Under the pieces are notes generated by a model that was not told the origin of the DNA, searched no databases, and saw nothing but the letters and a program-made list of their open reading frames with translations. Below are positions 51,005 through 62,065 of a stretch of DNA of 64,000 nt, one piece after another; the first letter of the stretch is position 1, and each line of letters begins with the position of its first letter. The position numbers and the translations under genes were made by a program. The stretch lies in contig JAPOVK010000053.1 of assembly GCA_026708185.1 (NCBI GenBank), forward strand, positions 62,001-126,000. The letters are read 5' to 3'. This DNA comes from Gammaproteobacteria bacterium (GTDB taxonomy: Bacteria > Pseudomonadota > Gammaproteobacteria > Pseudomonadales > Azotimanducaceae).

Positions 51005-51988
51005 CTACAACCGCACTCGCACCGGCGCGCTGTCCGCAGCGGACCTATACGCGGCCTCGGTGAGGCGCGCCACTTGCAGCGCGAACGTCGGCGGCTCGTA
51101 GCCGACAAGTCCGCTTCGGATGGCCTCGAAGAACGCGCCGTCCGGTGTCTGGTTGGCGATGGCCGCGGGGACCTCGACGGGCGCGTCGTTGTGCAGCATG
51201 GAACGCACCTGCCACTGGTGCAGATGCAGCACGAGCGATCCCTCGCTGCCGGCGATGGCGAGCCGCTCGTCGTGGGTGCGCGCGTTGCCGATGGTGGTGA
51301 GGGTGCCGACCGCGCCGCCGTCGAACTCGACGGCCAGGGCACCGTTGACGTCGACGGCGAAACCGGCGTTGTCGAATGTCGCGGACACGGTTGTCGGGGC
51401 GAGGCCTGTCACCCACAGCAGCGATGCCACGAGGTGGCTGCCGGTGTCCATGAACATCCCGCCGCCCGCGAGTTCGGGGTCGAGGCGCCAGCCGCCCGCA
51501 CCGGTCCAATGCTGGGTGACATAGGCCACGACGCCGCGAATGTCGCCGAGCGCCCCCGTCTTGACCAACTCGCGTGCGTAGACGAAATGCGGCATCCAGT
51601 GGCGCTGGTAGGCCACGCCGAGGGCGAGACCGCGCGTGGCCGCGAGTTCGAGCAAGTCGTGCGCATGCTCCGGCGCGACGACCATCGGCTTTTCCACCAG
51701 GACATGGAGCCCGCGCTCGAGGCAGGCGCGGGCCTGCTCGAAGTGGTCGCGATGCGGCGTGCTGATCAGCGCGGCATCCGCGCTCGTCTCGTCGAGCATG
51801 GCGCGCCAGTCGGCGGCGTAGGGGATCTCGGCGTCCGCCTTGTCCATGAGTAGCCGTGCCTGGGATTCGACCGGGTCGGCGACCGCAACGATGCGTACCG
51901 CGCCATCCCGGCGGATCCGGGGCAAGTGCGCATTGCGCATATTGCCGCCGGCACCCATCAACATCACCTTGAGTTCTCTCTGCTGCAT
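51005..51988 (-). CDS. Gfo/Idh/MocA family oxidoreductase
   Basis: 327 residues. N-terminal NAD(P) Rossmann (KVMLMGAGGNMRNAHLPRIR), LISTPHRDHFEQAR, catalytic-type lysine region HVLVEKPM, and a C-terminal beta-sheet domain with LDPELAGGGMFMDTGSHLVA (the G-G-G-x-x-x-D-x-G-x-H motif). Oxidises or reduces a sugar-like or related substrate with NAD(P). Divergent from recQ? It is on the same strand as recQ but separated by about 50 bases, and could share transcription. Substrate unknown. Confidence 0.85.
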   Translation of the reverse strand: MQQRELKVMLMGAGGNMRNAHLPRIRRDGAVRIVAVADPVESQARLLMDKADAEIPYAADWRAMLDETSADAALISTPHRDHFEQARACLERGLHVLVEKPMVVAPEHAHDLLELAATRGLALGVAYQRHWMPHFVYARELVKTGALGDIRGVVAYVTQHWTGAGGWRLDPELAGGGMFMDTGSHLVASLLWVTGLAPTTVSATFDNAGFAVDVNGALAVEFDGGAVGTLTTIGNARTHDERLAIAGSEGSLVLHLHQWQVRSMLHNDAPVEVPAAIANQTPDGAFFEAIRSGLVGYEPPTFALQVARLTEAAYRSAADSAPVRVRL

Positions 51989-52029
51989 CGAATCGCCGCT
52001 TAAGCCTTGGTTCGGGTGTAATCTACTCG

Positions 52030-52080
52030 TTTTGCGAGGGGCGAGCCCCTCGCGCTCCCCCGCTGAAGGCTCTTGCTCGC
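52030..52080. repeat. SAGEREG palindromic element abutting a ribosome binding site
   Basis: TTTGCGAGGGGCGAGCCCCT, then CGCGCTCCCCCGCTGAAGGCTCTTGCTCGC, ending directly at TAGGAGG of the LLM gene. Loop and stem differ slightly from the array copies. It is in the divergent spacer between the MocA-type and LLM genes. Confidence 0.82.
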
Positions 52081-52091
52081 TAGGAGGTGCA

Positions 52092-53015
52092 ATGAGAATC
52101 GGAATCTACGGCGGCAACGTGCGTCGCGGGAAGCCCTTGTCCTCTCTTGTGGACGAGATCGTCGAGAAGGAGCAGGAGGGTTTTTCGAGCTACTGGACGC
52201 CCCAGGTGGGAACGTTCGACGCCTTGACGATGCTGGCCCTGGCCGGCCAGGCGACGAGCAGCATTGAACTGGGGACCGCCGTCGTGCCGAGCTATCCGCG
52301 CCACCCGAGTGCCCTCGCTCAGCAGGCTGCAACGGTGAATGCGCTCTGTGGCGGGCGCCTGGTGCTTGGCGTCGGCCCGTCGCACGCTCCGGGAATCGAG
52401 GCGCTCGGCTTGGCCTACGACCGACCGGCCCGGCACATGCGCGAGTACGTCACGGTACTGAAGGCCCTTGGCGCCGAGGGTCGCGTCGACTTCCAGGGCG
52501 ACATGTACCAGGTGCGCACGGGCTTTGCCTGCCCCGACGCTCGACCGTTCACGGTGGTCGTCTCCGCCCTCGCGCCACTGATGCTGCGGGCGGCTGGCGA
52601 AGTCGCCGACGGCACGGTGACTTGGATGGTCGGCAAGAACACCATCGCCGCGAATACCGCGCCGCGGATCACGGCGGCCGCCGCCAATGCCAACCGCGAC
52701 GCACCGCGGGTCATCGTTGGCTTGCCGGTCTGCGTTCACGACGACAAGGCGCAGGCCACCGCGCGCGCGGTGCAGATCTTCCAAGGCTACGGCCAGCTTC
52801 CGAACTATCGGCGCCAGCTCGACGCGGAAGGCATCGACCAGGCCGGAGAGATCGCCGTGGTTGGCAACGAAGATGACGTGACGGCGGAGCTGGAGGCGTA
52901 CTTCGAAGCCGGCGCCACCGAGGTGATCGCGAGCGTCTACCCCGCCGGCAACGACAGCCGCGGCTCGTTCGCCCGCACCAACGCACTGCTGAAGTCGCTT
53001 GCCGCGGCCGGCTGA
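52092..53015 (+). CDS. LLM-class flavin/F420-type oxidoreductase
   Basis: 307 residues; TIM-barrel luciferase-like monooxygenase. N-terminal RIGIYGGNVRRGKPLSSLVD, then FSSYWTPQVGTFDALTMLAL and the conserved IELGTAVVPSYPRHPSALAQ and LVLGVGPSHAPGIEALGL. Close in style to actinobacterial F420-dependent enzymes (methylene-H4MPT reductase-like), but FMN use is equally possible. The start ATG 52092 has AGGAGG 4-5 bases upstream, right after the palindromic element. The upstream frame (from 51840) overlaps the MocA-type gene antisense and is rejected. Confidence 0.85.
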   Translation: MRIGIYGGNVRRGKPLSSLVDEIVEKEQEGFSSYWTPQVGTFDALTMLALAGQATSSIELGTAVVPSYPRHPSALAQQAATVNALCGGRLVLGVGPSHAPGIEALGLAYDRPARHMREYVTVLKALGAEGRVDFQGDMYQVRTGFACPDARPFTVVVSALAPLMLRAAGEVADGTVTWMVGKNTIAANTAPRITAAAANANRDAPRVIVGLPVCVHDDKAQATARAVQIFQGYGQLPNYRRQLDAEGIDQAGEIAVVGNEDDVTAELEAYFEAGATEVIASVYPAGNDSRGSFARTNALLKSLAAAG

Positions 53016-53039
53016 ACCGACACGTAAAGGGTTCATAGC

Positions 53040-55911
<2,872 letters not shown>

Positions 55912-55925
<14 letters not shown>

Positions 55926-56739
55926 TGTCGCGGTCGAGCGCAACGTCGTCGTCGCGACGGGCGGCGGGCGCGATTTGCATGCAGACGTCTATCGTCCGGC
56001 GCAGGCCAACCACGCTGGCGTGCTCATGATCCACGGTGGCGGTTGGCGCATGGGATCGAAGGACATGATGCCGCCGCAGGCGACGGCGCTTGCGAAGCAC
56101 GGCTACACGTGCGCCGCGATCGAGTACCGCCTGACCCCCGAAGCACCCTGGCCGGCGCAGATCCACGACGTCAAGGCGGCGCTGCGCTGGTTTCGCGCCA
56201 ACGCCGACGCCTTGGGGGTCGAACCAGACAGGATTGCCGTCTCCGGCAACTCCGCCGGCGGCCACTTGGCGCTCCTGCTGGCAGGTACCGTGGGCCATCC
56301 GGATTTCGAGGGCGAAGGCGGCAACCCCGGTGTGGACACGTCCGTCGCGGCGGTGGTCGCGGTCTACCCGCCCGTGCTCTTCCACATGGGCGAACGGCCT
56401 TCGGGCGCGAACGCGGCAACCGCCCTGCTCGGTGCCGACCCCGACCCGGACGACGCGGCTGCTGCGAGTCCCATCGAGACTGTGCACCGCGACTTCCCGC
56501 CGACCTTCTTCCTGCACGGCAATGCCGACCGCGTGGTGCCGGTGACTGCGAGCCTCAACATGTACCAAGCCTTGAGCGACGCGGGCGCGCGGGCCGAGAT
56601 GCACATCTACGCCGAGCAGCCGCACGGCTGGGCGCGGTGGCCGGCGTGGGTGGAGCCGACGATGGCGGAAGCGGCGGTATTCCTGGCCCGCTACGTGGTG
56701 GCCCCGGACCGTTACGCGGCACCGGACGACGCGGGATGA
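55912..56739 (+). CDS. alpha/beta hydrolase (HSL/BD-FAE-like)
   Basis: 275 residues from TTG 55912, overlapping the M16 stop by 14 bases and preceded by a G-rich site. MIHGGGW (oxyanion HGGG), the nucleophile elbow GNSAGGH (Ser), and HGNADRVVPV plus EQPHGWARW carrying Asp and His of the triad. Acts on short-chain esters or amides. Its stop overlaps the MlaA start (ATGA). Upstream in-frame starts would run into M16 coding. Confidence 0.85.
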
Positions 56740-57437
56740 CGATGTCGCGGGCAACCCTGCAGGCGTCTTTGATCGCCATCGCGCTTGCGATGTCGGCCGC
56801 CGCGTCCGAACCATCCGCAGATGGCGCCTCAGAGGCCGAGGATCCGTTGGCACCGCTGAACCGCAAGGTGCTGGCCTTGAACTACGTGCTCGATCGCGCA
56901 GTGCTCCGGCCCGCGTCGCGAGTCTATCGCCGCGTCGTCCCGGGGTTCGCCCGTACGGGGGTGCGCAACGTTCTCAACAACGTCATCGAGCCGCGAACAG
57001 TTCTGAACCAGTGCCTGCAGGGTAAGTTGGGCACAGCGGCCGCCGACGCCGGGCGTTTCATCGTCAACTCGACCCTCGGCATCGGCGGCTTGTTCGATCC
57101 GGCCACGGCGATGGGCTTGGAGCGCCACCGCGAGGACTTCGGCCAGACGTTGGGACGTTGGGGCGTCGGCACAGGGCCGTACCTCGTACTGCCGGTCATC
57201 GGCCCGTCGACGTTCCGCGACGGCGGCGCCAAGCTCGTCGACGTCGCGACCGGTCCGCTGAACGCGGTGGACGACGACGCGGTTCGTTTTGGGATCGGCG
57301 CGCTGGACCGCGTCGATGCCCGCTCCCGTCAAGAGGATCTGTCCGGCCAGTGGGGTGACGACCCCTACGTCTACCTGCGCGAACTCCACCTCGCGCGCAG
57401 GGCCGGCGAGGTCGACGACGACGTTCAGATCGAGTAG
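56736..57437 (+). CDS. mlaA: MlaA (VacJ) outer membrane lipid asymmetry lipoprotein family
   Basis: 233 residues, MlaA family: N-terminal signal (SLIAIALAMSAAASEPS), then DPLAPLNRKVLALNYVLDRA, RNVLNNVIEPRTVLNQCLQG, FIVNSTLGIGGLFDPA and FGQTLGRWGVGTGPYLVLPV, the conserved MlaA blocks. The usual lipobox Cys is not evident, so it may be soluble periplasmic or the start could be misplaced. MlaA removes misplaced phospholipids from the outer leaflet, working with MlaC and the MlaFEDB complex; those genes are not in the window. ATGA overlap with the hydrolase. Followed immediately by the palindromic array. Confidence 0.9.
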   Translation: MTMSRATLQASLIAIALAMSAAASEPSADGASEAEDPLAPLNRKVLALNYVLDRAVLRPASRVYRRVVPGFARTGVRNVLNNVIEPRTVLNQCLQGKLGTAAADAGRFIVNSTLGIGGLFDPATAMGLERHREDFGQTLGRWGVGTGPYLVLPVIGPSTFRDGGAKLVDVATGPLNAVDDDAVRFGIGALDRVDARSRQEDLSGQWGDDPYVYLRELHLARRAGEVDDDVQIE

Positions 57438-57445
57438 CGGTTCGA

Positions 57446-57671
57446 GAGCCCTCAGCCGGGGAGCGCGAGGGGGGTTCCCCCTCGCAAGCAAGAGCCCTCA
57501 GCCGGGGAGCGCGAGGGGGGTTCCCCCTCGCAAGCAAGAGCCCTCAGCCGGGGAGCGCGAGGGGGGTTCCCCCTCGCAAGCAAGAGCCCTCAGCCGGGGA
57601 GCGCGAGGGGGGTTCCCCCTCGCAAGCAAGAGCCCTCAGCCGGGGAGCGGGAGGGGCTGGCCCCTCGCAAG
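57446..57671. repeat. tandem array of five palindromic units (46-bp period)
   Basis: Units begin at 57446, 57492, 57538, 57584 and 57630; the first four are nearly identical (GAGCCCTCAGCCGGGGAGCG followed by the palindrome GCGAGGGGG-GTT-CCCCCTCGC and AAGCAA), the fifth is variant (GCGGGAGGGGCTGGCCCCTC). There are no unique spacers, so it is not a CRISPR. The same element occurs as coding copies in two genes. It could terminate the mlaA transcript or serve as a recombination hotspot. Confidence 0.9.
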
Positions 57672-57802
57672 GACCGAGGTCGATGGGCGATTTCCTACGT
57701 CACATCGCGCCCATGTCCTACGCGTATTCGAGAGATTTGCCCTGACCCCCAGGCCTTTGTGGGCTCTAACGTTGTGTTGGCGCAGCGGCCTGGGAGCCAG
57801 AC

Positions 57803-58270
57803 ATGGAGCGGACTGCGCTTGACCGTTTCGCTCACGCCGATCTGATCGAGGATCTCCTTCGCGTACTGCTGGCGAAGCGCTATCCCCGGGCCTGGCTGAA
57901 CCGGCTCGATTTCAAGTCCATGGTGCGGGTCCCCGACGCATGGGTGGCGCCGCGGTGGCGCTGCGCCGACGTGGTTTCGAGCATCCCCCTGGTGCCCGAC
58001 GGTCCGGAGCCGCAGCCGACCCACACGGTAGTCGCGGTGAGATTCGCGGCGGTCGGCGCGCCGGAGATGCATGAGCGGTTGAGCCGGCACGTGGCCCTCC
58101 TGGAGCGCGAATTCGATCGGCGAGGTGCATTCGGCGCGCCCGCGCATCCGCCGCTCGTCACCGCCGTCGTCGTTGTCGAAGGTCGCAGCGTGCCGAAGGG
58201 TCCGCGTGCCGCGAGCGCGACGCGGCGAGTCGTCCGTTGGCGACCCGGCGCGGTGCGCTTCGTGCGGTAA
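57803..58270 (+). CDS. degenerate Rpn/YhgA-like (PD-(D/E)XK nuclease family) protein
   Basis: 155 residues. The N-terminal AHADLIEDLLRVLLAKRYPR and LNRLDFKSMVRVPDAWVAPR match the Rpn/YhgA N-terminal pattern (EDL, LDFSTLE-like). In family members a D...E-x-Q/K set follows; here the Asp may remain in CADVV, but the E-x-Q position reads VAVRFAAV, so catalysis is probably lost. The C-terminal half is short (HVALLEREFDRRGAFGAPAH and then PPLVTAVVVVEG). It lies 132 bases after the palindromic array. GGGAG 6 bases before the ATG. Likely a decayed mobile-nuclease gene or a diverged derivative. Confidence 0.6.
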   Translation: MERTALDRFAHADLIEDLLRVLLAKRYPRAWLNRLDFKSMVRVPDAWVAPRWRCADVVSSIPLVPDGPEPQPTHTVVAVRFAAVGAPEMHERLSRHVALLEREFDRRGAFGAPAHPPLVTAVVVVEGRSVPKGPRAASATRRVVRWRPGAVRFVR

Positions 58271-58340
58271 CCGGCGCGCTTTGCGCCGCCCCCGCCCCCG
58301 CGTATGATCCGGGTCGTAGTCGGGTGTCCGGGAACTGGCG

Positions 58341-58652
58341 GTGGTCGATCCGGTTGACATTCATCGCATAGCCGGTGCCGCGCTTCTCGGCGGAGCGATC
58401 ATCCTGTTCGGTGCCGGTTACGCGATCCTCCACGCCCTGTCGCGCCTGTCGGGGTCCTCGGTTCTTGCCGGCTTCTCTCTGCTTTGCTACGCGGCACTCG
58501 CGGCTTGCGTTGGGGGTCTTGCGGTACTGCTGCACCTGTGGGGTCTCTGGCTGGTGCTTGTCGCGCTCATGCTGACCGGCTACTTCATTGCGCCGCGGTT
58601 CATCTGGCGCTTGTCCGAACAGGTGCACGAGGGGGATTCCAAGAAGGAGTGA
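58341..58652 (+). CDS. small integral membrane protein upstream of norC
   Basis: 103 residues from GTG 58341 with three predicted helices (AGAALLGGAIILFGAGYAIL; FSLLCYAALAACVGGLAVLL; LWLVLVALMLTGYFIAP) and a short cytoplasmic tail. It precedes norC by 3 bases and is very likely cotranscribed. No family recognised; small membrane proteins near nor genes could assist assembly of the reductase, which is inference only. Confidence 0.65.
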   Translation: MVDPVDIHRIAGAALLGGAIILFGAGYAILHALSRLSGSSVLAGFSLLCYAALAACVGGLAVLLHLWGLWLVLVALMLTGYFIAPRFIWRLSEQVHEGDSKKE

Positions 58653-58655
58653 TGC

Positions 58656-59306
58656 ATGGCTGAGCCGAGTCAGGACGAGGATCCGAGCGGACGCGAGTGG
58701 TGGGCGAGCGAGGATTTCTGGCGCAAGTGCGCGATTTTCGTGACCGCCGGCATGGCCTTCGTGCTGGTGGTGCTCACCTACCACACGCACACTGTGATCC
58801 TGGCCGGCGCGGAGTCGGGCCGCGTGCCGGCCTACTCGGTCATCAACAATCGCATCGGATACGAATTCAACGATGACCGCAACATGATGGTGCCGGTCAT
58901 CGGACCCTTGGCGCCGCTATTCGGCGAGGCGCTGAGCGAGGACGAGGCCCGCGCGCTCGTGGACCACGGCAAACTCACCGTGCAGGCGCGCAACTGCATG
59001 AACTGCCATACGCTGCTCGGGAACGGTGCCTACTACGCGCCGGACCTGACCAAGGCGTGGCTCGACCCCGGCTGGGGCAACGAAGAGGCCCGCGAGCTCT
59101 TGATGACGTTGTTTCTCAAGGACCCGGTTGCGAACGCCCGTACCTACGGCACCAACCGCCGCATGCCGAACCCGGAGCTCACCGATGACGAAGTCCGCGG
59201 GGTGATCGCGTACCTGAAGTGGATGTCCGCCATCGACACCAACGGGTTCCCCTCTGGCTTCACCGTGTTGCCCCAAGGCACTCTCTCGACTGGGAGCGAA
59301 TCGTGA
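58656..59306 (+). CDS. norC: nitric oxide reductase subunit C (cytochrome c)
   Basis: 216 residues. Membrane anchor near residue 25-47 (CAIFVTAGMAFVLVVLTYHT), then a periplasmic class I heme domain with CMNCH (about 113-117), TLLGNGAYYAPDLTKAWLD, and the Met ligand region RRMPNPELTDDEVRGVIAYL. NorC receives electrons and passes them to NorB. Its stop overlaps the norB GTG (GTGA). Confidence 0.93.
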   Translation: MAEPSQDEDPSGREWWASEDFWRKCAIFVTAGMAFVLVVLTYHTHTVILAGAESGRVPAYSVINNRIGYEFNDDRNMMVPVIGPLAPLFGEALSEDEARALVDHGKLTVQARNCMNCHTLLGNGAYYAPDLTKAWLDPGWGNEEARELLMTLFLKDPVANARTYGTNRRMPNPELTDDEVRGVIAYLKWMSAIDTNGFPSGFTVLPQGTLSTGSES

Positions 59307-60736
59307 CCGCGGGCCGAGTGGACTACGCGTCGCTGAGCGCCGGCCAACAACTTGCGGTGAAGTACTTCGTCGTGGCGATGGCGCTTTTCCTGGCGCAGAT
59401 GCTGTTCGGCCTGCTCGCGGCCTGGCAATTCCTGGATCCCGAATTCCTGTTCGGGATCGTGGATTTCAACGTCAACCGCATGGTGCACATCAACGCCATG
59501 GTGGTGTGGCTGCTCTACGGCTTCATCGGGTCGATCTTCTGGCTCGTGGAGGACGAGGCCGGCGTGCCCCTGGTCGGGTGCAAGCTCGCGAACATCACGT
59601 TCTGGGTGTTGACCGTGGCCGTCGCCATCGTGGTGGTGGTCTACCTCGTCGTGCAGAGCGGCCCGGGCGACAAGTGGACGCTGTGGTTCATCAACGAGGG
59701 CCGTGAATACATCGAGGCGCCGCGCTGGGCGGACATCGGCATCGTGCTGTGCATGGGGGCGATCTTCTACAACGTCGCGGGGACATTCGTTCGCGGCAAG
59801 TGGAGCGGCATCGCCGGGGTGCTTGTTCTCGACCTGATCGCCTTGGCCGGCCTCTACTTCGCGGGCATGTTCTACACGACCAATCTGCCGCTCGACCAGT
59901 ACTGGTGGTGGTGGGTGATCCACCTCTGGGTCGAGGCCACCTGGGAGGTGATGGTCGGCTGCATCATGGCGTGGGGGCTGATGAAGACGCTTGCCACACC
60001 GCGCCGCATCGTGACGACTTGGCTCTACATCGAGGTCGCGCTGATGTTCGGTTCGGGCATCCTGGGCCTCGGCCACCACTACTTCTGGATCGGCACACCG
60101 GAGTACTGGCTCGGCGTCGGGGGCTTCTTCTCGGCGCTGGAACCGATCCCGCTGGTGGCGATGGTGGTGCACGCCGTCTACGACGCCGGACGCCACTCGT
60201 TCCGCTCCAACAACCACCCGGCGTTGGCGTGGTTGATTGCGCACGCGTTCGGGAACTTCCTCGGGGCCGGCGTCTGGGGCTTCATGCAAACCTTGCCGCA
60301 GATCAACCTCTACACCCATGGCACGCAGTGGTCGTCGTCCCACGGCCACCTGGCGTTCTTCGGCGCCTACGTCACGATCATCGTCGCCTTCATCTACATC
60401 GCGATCCAGAAGCTGCGCGGCGACGTGTGGATGTCCGCGGACTTGCGCGGTGGCTGGCGCTGGAAGTGGTCGCTCGCCTTGCTGCACGTCGGCATGGTGG
60501 GGATGACCATCGCGCTCCTGATTGCCGGCTACGAGCAGTCGTTCGTCGAGCGCGCCGTGGGCGGTTCCACTTGGGCTGCGTACTTCGAGGGCCAGACCCA
60601 GCCGTGGTTCGTTGAGGCCATGTGGTGGCGCATGGGCTTCGGCGTCTTGATGACCGCGGGCCTCGTGATCCTGCTGGTGGACCTGCTGCGCATCGGCGCC
60701 GACGAGACCCGGACGAGCAAATCGCTCGACCGCTAA
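59303..60736 (+). CDS. norB: nitric oxide reductase subunit B (cNOR large subunit)
   Basis: 477 residues with about 12 helices. The FeB site and heme ligands of cNOR are present: WWVIHLWVEATWEV (His and Glu), GLGHHYFWIG (two His) and the second glutamate in FSALEPIPL. Heme axial histidines are in MVHINAMVVWLLYGF and the HGTQWSSSHGHLAFF region. It reduces 2 NO to N2O at the periplasmic side and forms the two-subunit complex with NorC. Start GTG 59303. No norQ or norD is adjacent; a VWA gene occurs 1.7 kb downstream. Confidence 0.95.
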   Translation: MTAGRVDYASLSAGQQLAVKYFVVAMALFLAQMLFGLLAAWQFLDPEFLFGIVDFNVNRMVHINAMVVWLLYGFIGSIFWLVEDEAGVPLVGCKLANITFWVLTVAVAIVVVVYLVVQSGPGDKWTLWFINEGREYIEAPRWADIGIVLCMGAIFYNVAGTFVRGKWSGIAGVLVLDLIALAGLYFAGMFYTTNLPLDQYWWWWVIHLWVEATWEVMVGCIMAWGLMKTLATPRRIVTTWLYIEVALMFGSGILGLGHHYFWIGTPEYWLGVGGFFSALEPIPLVAMVVHAVYDAGRHSFRSNNHPALAWLIAHAFGNFLGAGVWGFMQTLPQINLYTHGTQWSSSHGHLAFFGAYVTIIVAFIYIAIQKLRGDVWMSADLRGGWRWKWSLALLHVGMVGMTIALLIAGYEQSFVERAVGGSTWAAYFEGQTQPWFVEAMWWRMGFGVLMTAGLVILLVDLLRIGADETRTSKSLDR

Positions 60737-60826
60737 CGGAGACGTTGCGCATCGGCCATCGGGTCCGTTCGCGGCCCGCGCGGGTCTGTTGGAGCCTCAG
60801 GCCGCTCACGCATTTGCAGCTTTTCT

Positions 60827-60852
60827 CCAACATTTCGCGGCCTCAGGCGTCT
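60827..60852 (+). promoter_or_regulatory. candidate ECF-sigma promoter (AAC-N16-CGTC)
   Basis: AAC at 60829-60831 and CGTC at 60848-60851 are separated by 16 bases, upstream of the 60885-61879 genes that include an ECF sigma factor. Fits autoregulated ECF promoters (AAC at -35, CGT at -10). It lies 33 bases before ATG 60885. Confidence 0.35.
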
Positions 60853-60884
60853 CTTCATATACACAACCTGTGGGAGAAGGCGTC

Positions 60885-61115
60885 ATGCTGGCAAAAATCG
60901 TACTCATCCTCGGCGGACTGACGGGCGTATTCGTCAGCGAGATACTCGACACCGGGTATTTGACGCTCGGCTTTTCAATCATCGTATTGCTGGTCGGCAT
61001 CTTCAGCCCCGGCCGCCTAGCCGAAATGGCGATGGAGAAGCACTTTCTGCGCGGGGCGCGCCGAACGGCATCCAGGAAGAAGGAGGGAGCTTCGCCAACG
61101 GACGACGATGGTTGA
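60885..61115 (+). CDS. small membrane protein upstream of an ECF sigma factor
   Basis: 76 residues with two helices (AKIVLILGGLTGVFVSEILD; LGFSIIVLLVGIFSPGRLAE) and a charged basic tail (GARRTASRKKEGASPTDDDG). Start ATG 60885 with AGAAGG about 5-7 bases upstream; the frame from 60789 has no support. It overlaps the sigma factor start by 8 bases, so the three genes 60885-61879 form an operon. Could sense envelope stress, but unproven. Confidence 0.6.
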   Translation: MLAKIVLILGGLTGVFVSEILDTGYLTLGFSIIVLLVGIFSPGRLAEMAMEKHFLRGARRTASRKKEGASPTDDDG

Positions 61116-61650
61116 ACGAACGCGTGAATTCGCAAAGCGTTTCGACCGAGCCTATAGGATTCACCAGCAGGCGATTCATGCGTATCTCTATGCGCGCTCG
61201 GAGGACAGCGCGCTAGCCGAGGACCTGATGCAAGAGGTCTTCGCACGAGCTTGGGCACGATTCGGCGACCTGGCCCCGCTGGATGACGATCAGCAACGAA
61301 ACTGGCTGTTCGCCGTGGCCAAGAACTCGCTCGTGAGTGAGTTGCGGCGCAAACACGTTCGTAGCAAGAGATTGAGTGCGACATGGTTCGACTTGCGCTT
61401 CCCGGACAACAGCGCAGCGCACTGGGAGACATCTGATTCGGTGAGGCGGCTCGAACGGCTGATCGGACAGTTGCCGGAAGATCAGCGCACGGCGCTTGTC
61501 TTGCAGGTCGTTGGCGGCCTGACGAGTCCACAGATTGCTGCTGTACTTGAACGCCCGGCAGGTACCGTTCGCTACCTCATATCGACCGCCCGAAGCGAAC
61601 TCGCTCGAAAACTGTCCCATGACGAGGATGATCCGCATGACCGACGGTGA
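61108..61650 (+). CDS. ECF-type RNA polymerase sigma factor
   Basis: 180 residues, sigma-70 region 2 (IHQQAIHAYLYARSEDSALA then EDLMQEVFARAWARFGDL) and region 4 (QLPEDQRTALVLQVVGGLTS then PQIAAVLERPAGTVRYLIST). RpoE-like. Directly controls a regulon together with an anti-sigma; no canonical zinc anti-sigma (H-x3-C-x2-C) is adjacent, so the small downstream membrane protein may serve that role. Overlaps both neighbours. Confidence 0.9.
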   Translation: MVERTREFAKRFDRAYRIHQQAIHAYLYARSEDSALAEDLMQEVFARAWARFGDLAPLDDDQQRNWLFAVAKNSLVSELRRKHVRSKRLSATWFDLRFPDNSAAHWETSDSVRRLERLIGQLPEDQRTALVLQVVGGLTSPQIAAVLERPAGTVRYLISTARSELARKLSHDEDDPHDRR

Positions 61651-61879
61651 TTTCGCGTCTATTGTCCACGAATGGGGCCGATCCAAGCGCTTGACGCCGA
61701 GTCGTGTCCGGGCGTTGAGTCGTTCGATCCGGTATGCCCGGCTAGGTGGTGCACTTCTTGCTATTGTGGGGCTCGGCGCTCTCTTTGCCGCACAGGCGTT
61801 CGCTTTGGGCGCTGTCGCAGCCGGCGCGTCGGCCGCCGTCCTGGGCTACGGGTTGCTGTGGTATCGGTTTAGCCCCTGA
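61637..61879 (+). CDS. small membrane protein downstream of ECF sigma factor, possible anti-sigma
   Basis: 80 residues, overlapping the sigma stop by 14 bases. N-terminal soluble helix (GDFASIVHEWGRSKRLTPSR), then two helices (LGGALLAIVGLGALFAAQAF; LGAVAAGASAAVLGYGLLWY). A membrane-bound N-terminal helix that binds sigma is the expected anti-sigma design, but the protein lacks a zinc motif. Alternatively a stress-response membrane protein. Confidence 0.55.
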   Translation: MTDGDFASIVHEWGRSKRLTPSRVRALSRSIRYARLGGALLAIVGLGALFAAQAFALGAVAAGASAAVLGYGLLWYRFSP

Positions 61880-62065
61880 CCCGGGCACGGCGGCTGCGGA
61901 TCGGCGCGGGCGAGACCCGGTCGAGCAAGTCGCTCGGACGTTGAGCGCGCACGGCGAACCGTCTACCCCGGTTTGCGCTATGGGCGTTGTGCTACTCTGA
62001 CCTCGCGCTCGTCGATGGGGTTTCAGCATGCCCTGGGCGCGGTATCTGGCGCACCGAGGGAGGCG

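Noticed and set aside
51840-52091. Extended N-terminus of the LLM gene
   Set aside because: The extension crosses the palindromic element and overlaps the MocA-type gene antisense; AGGAGG supports the ATG at 52092.
57446-57671. CRISPR-like array
   Set aside because: Units are contiguous copies of one palindrome with no unique spacers, and no cas genes are present.
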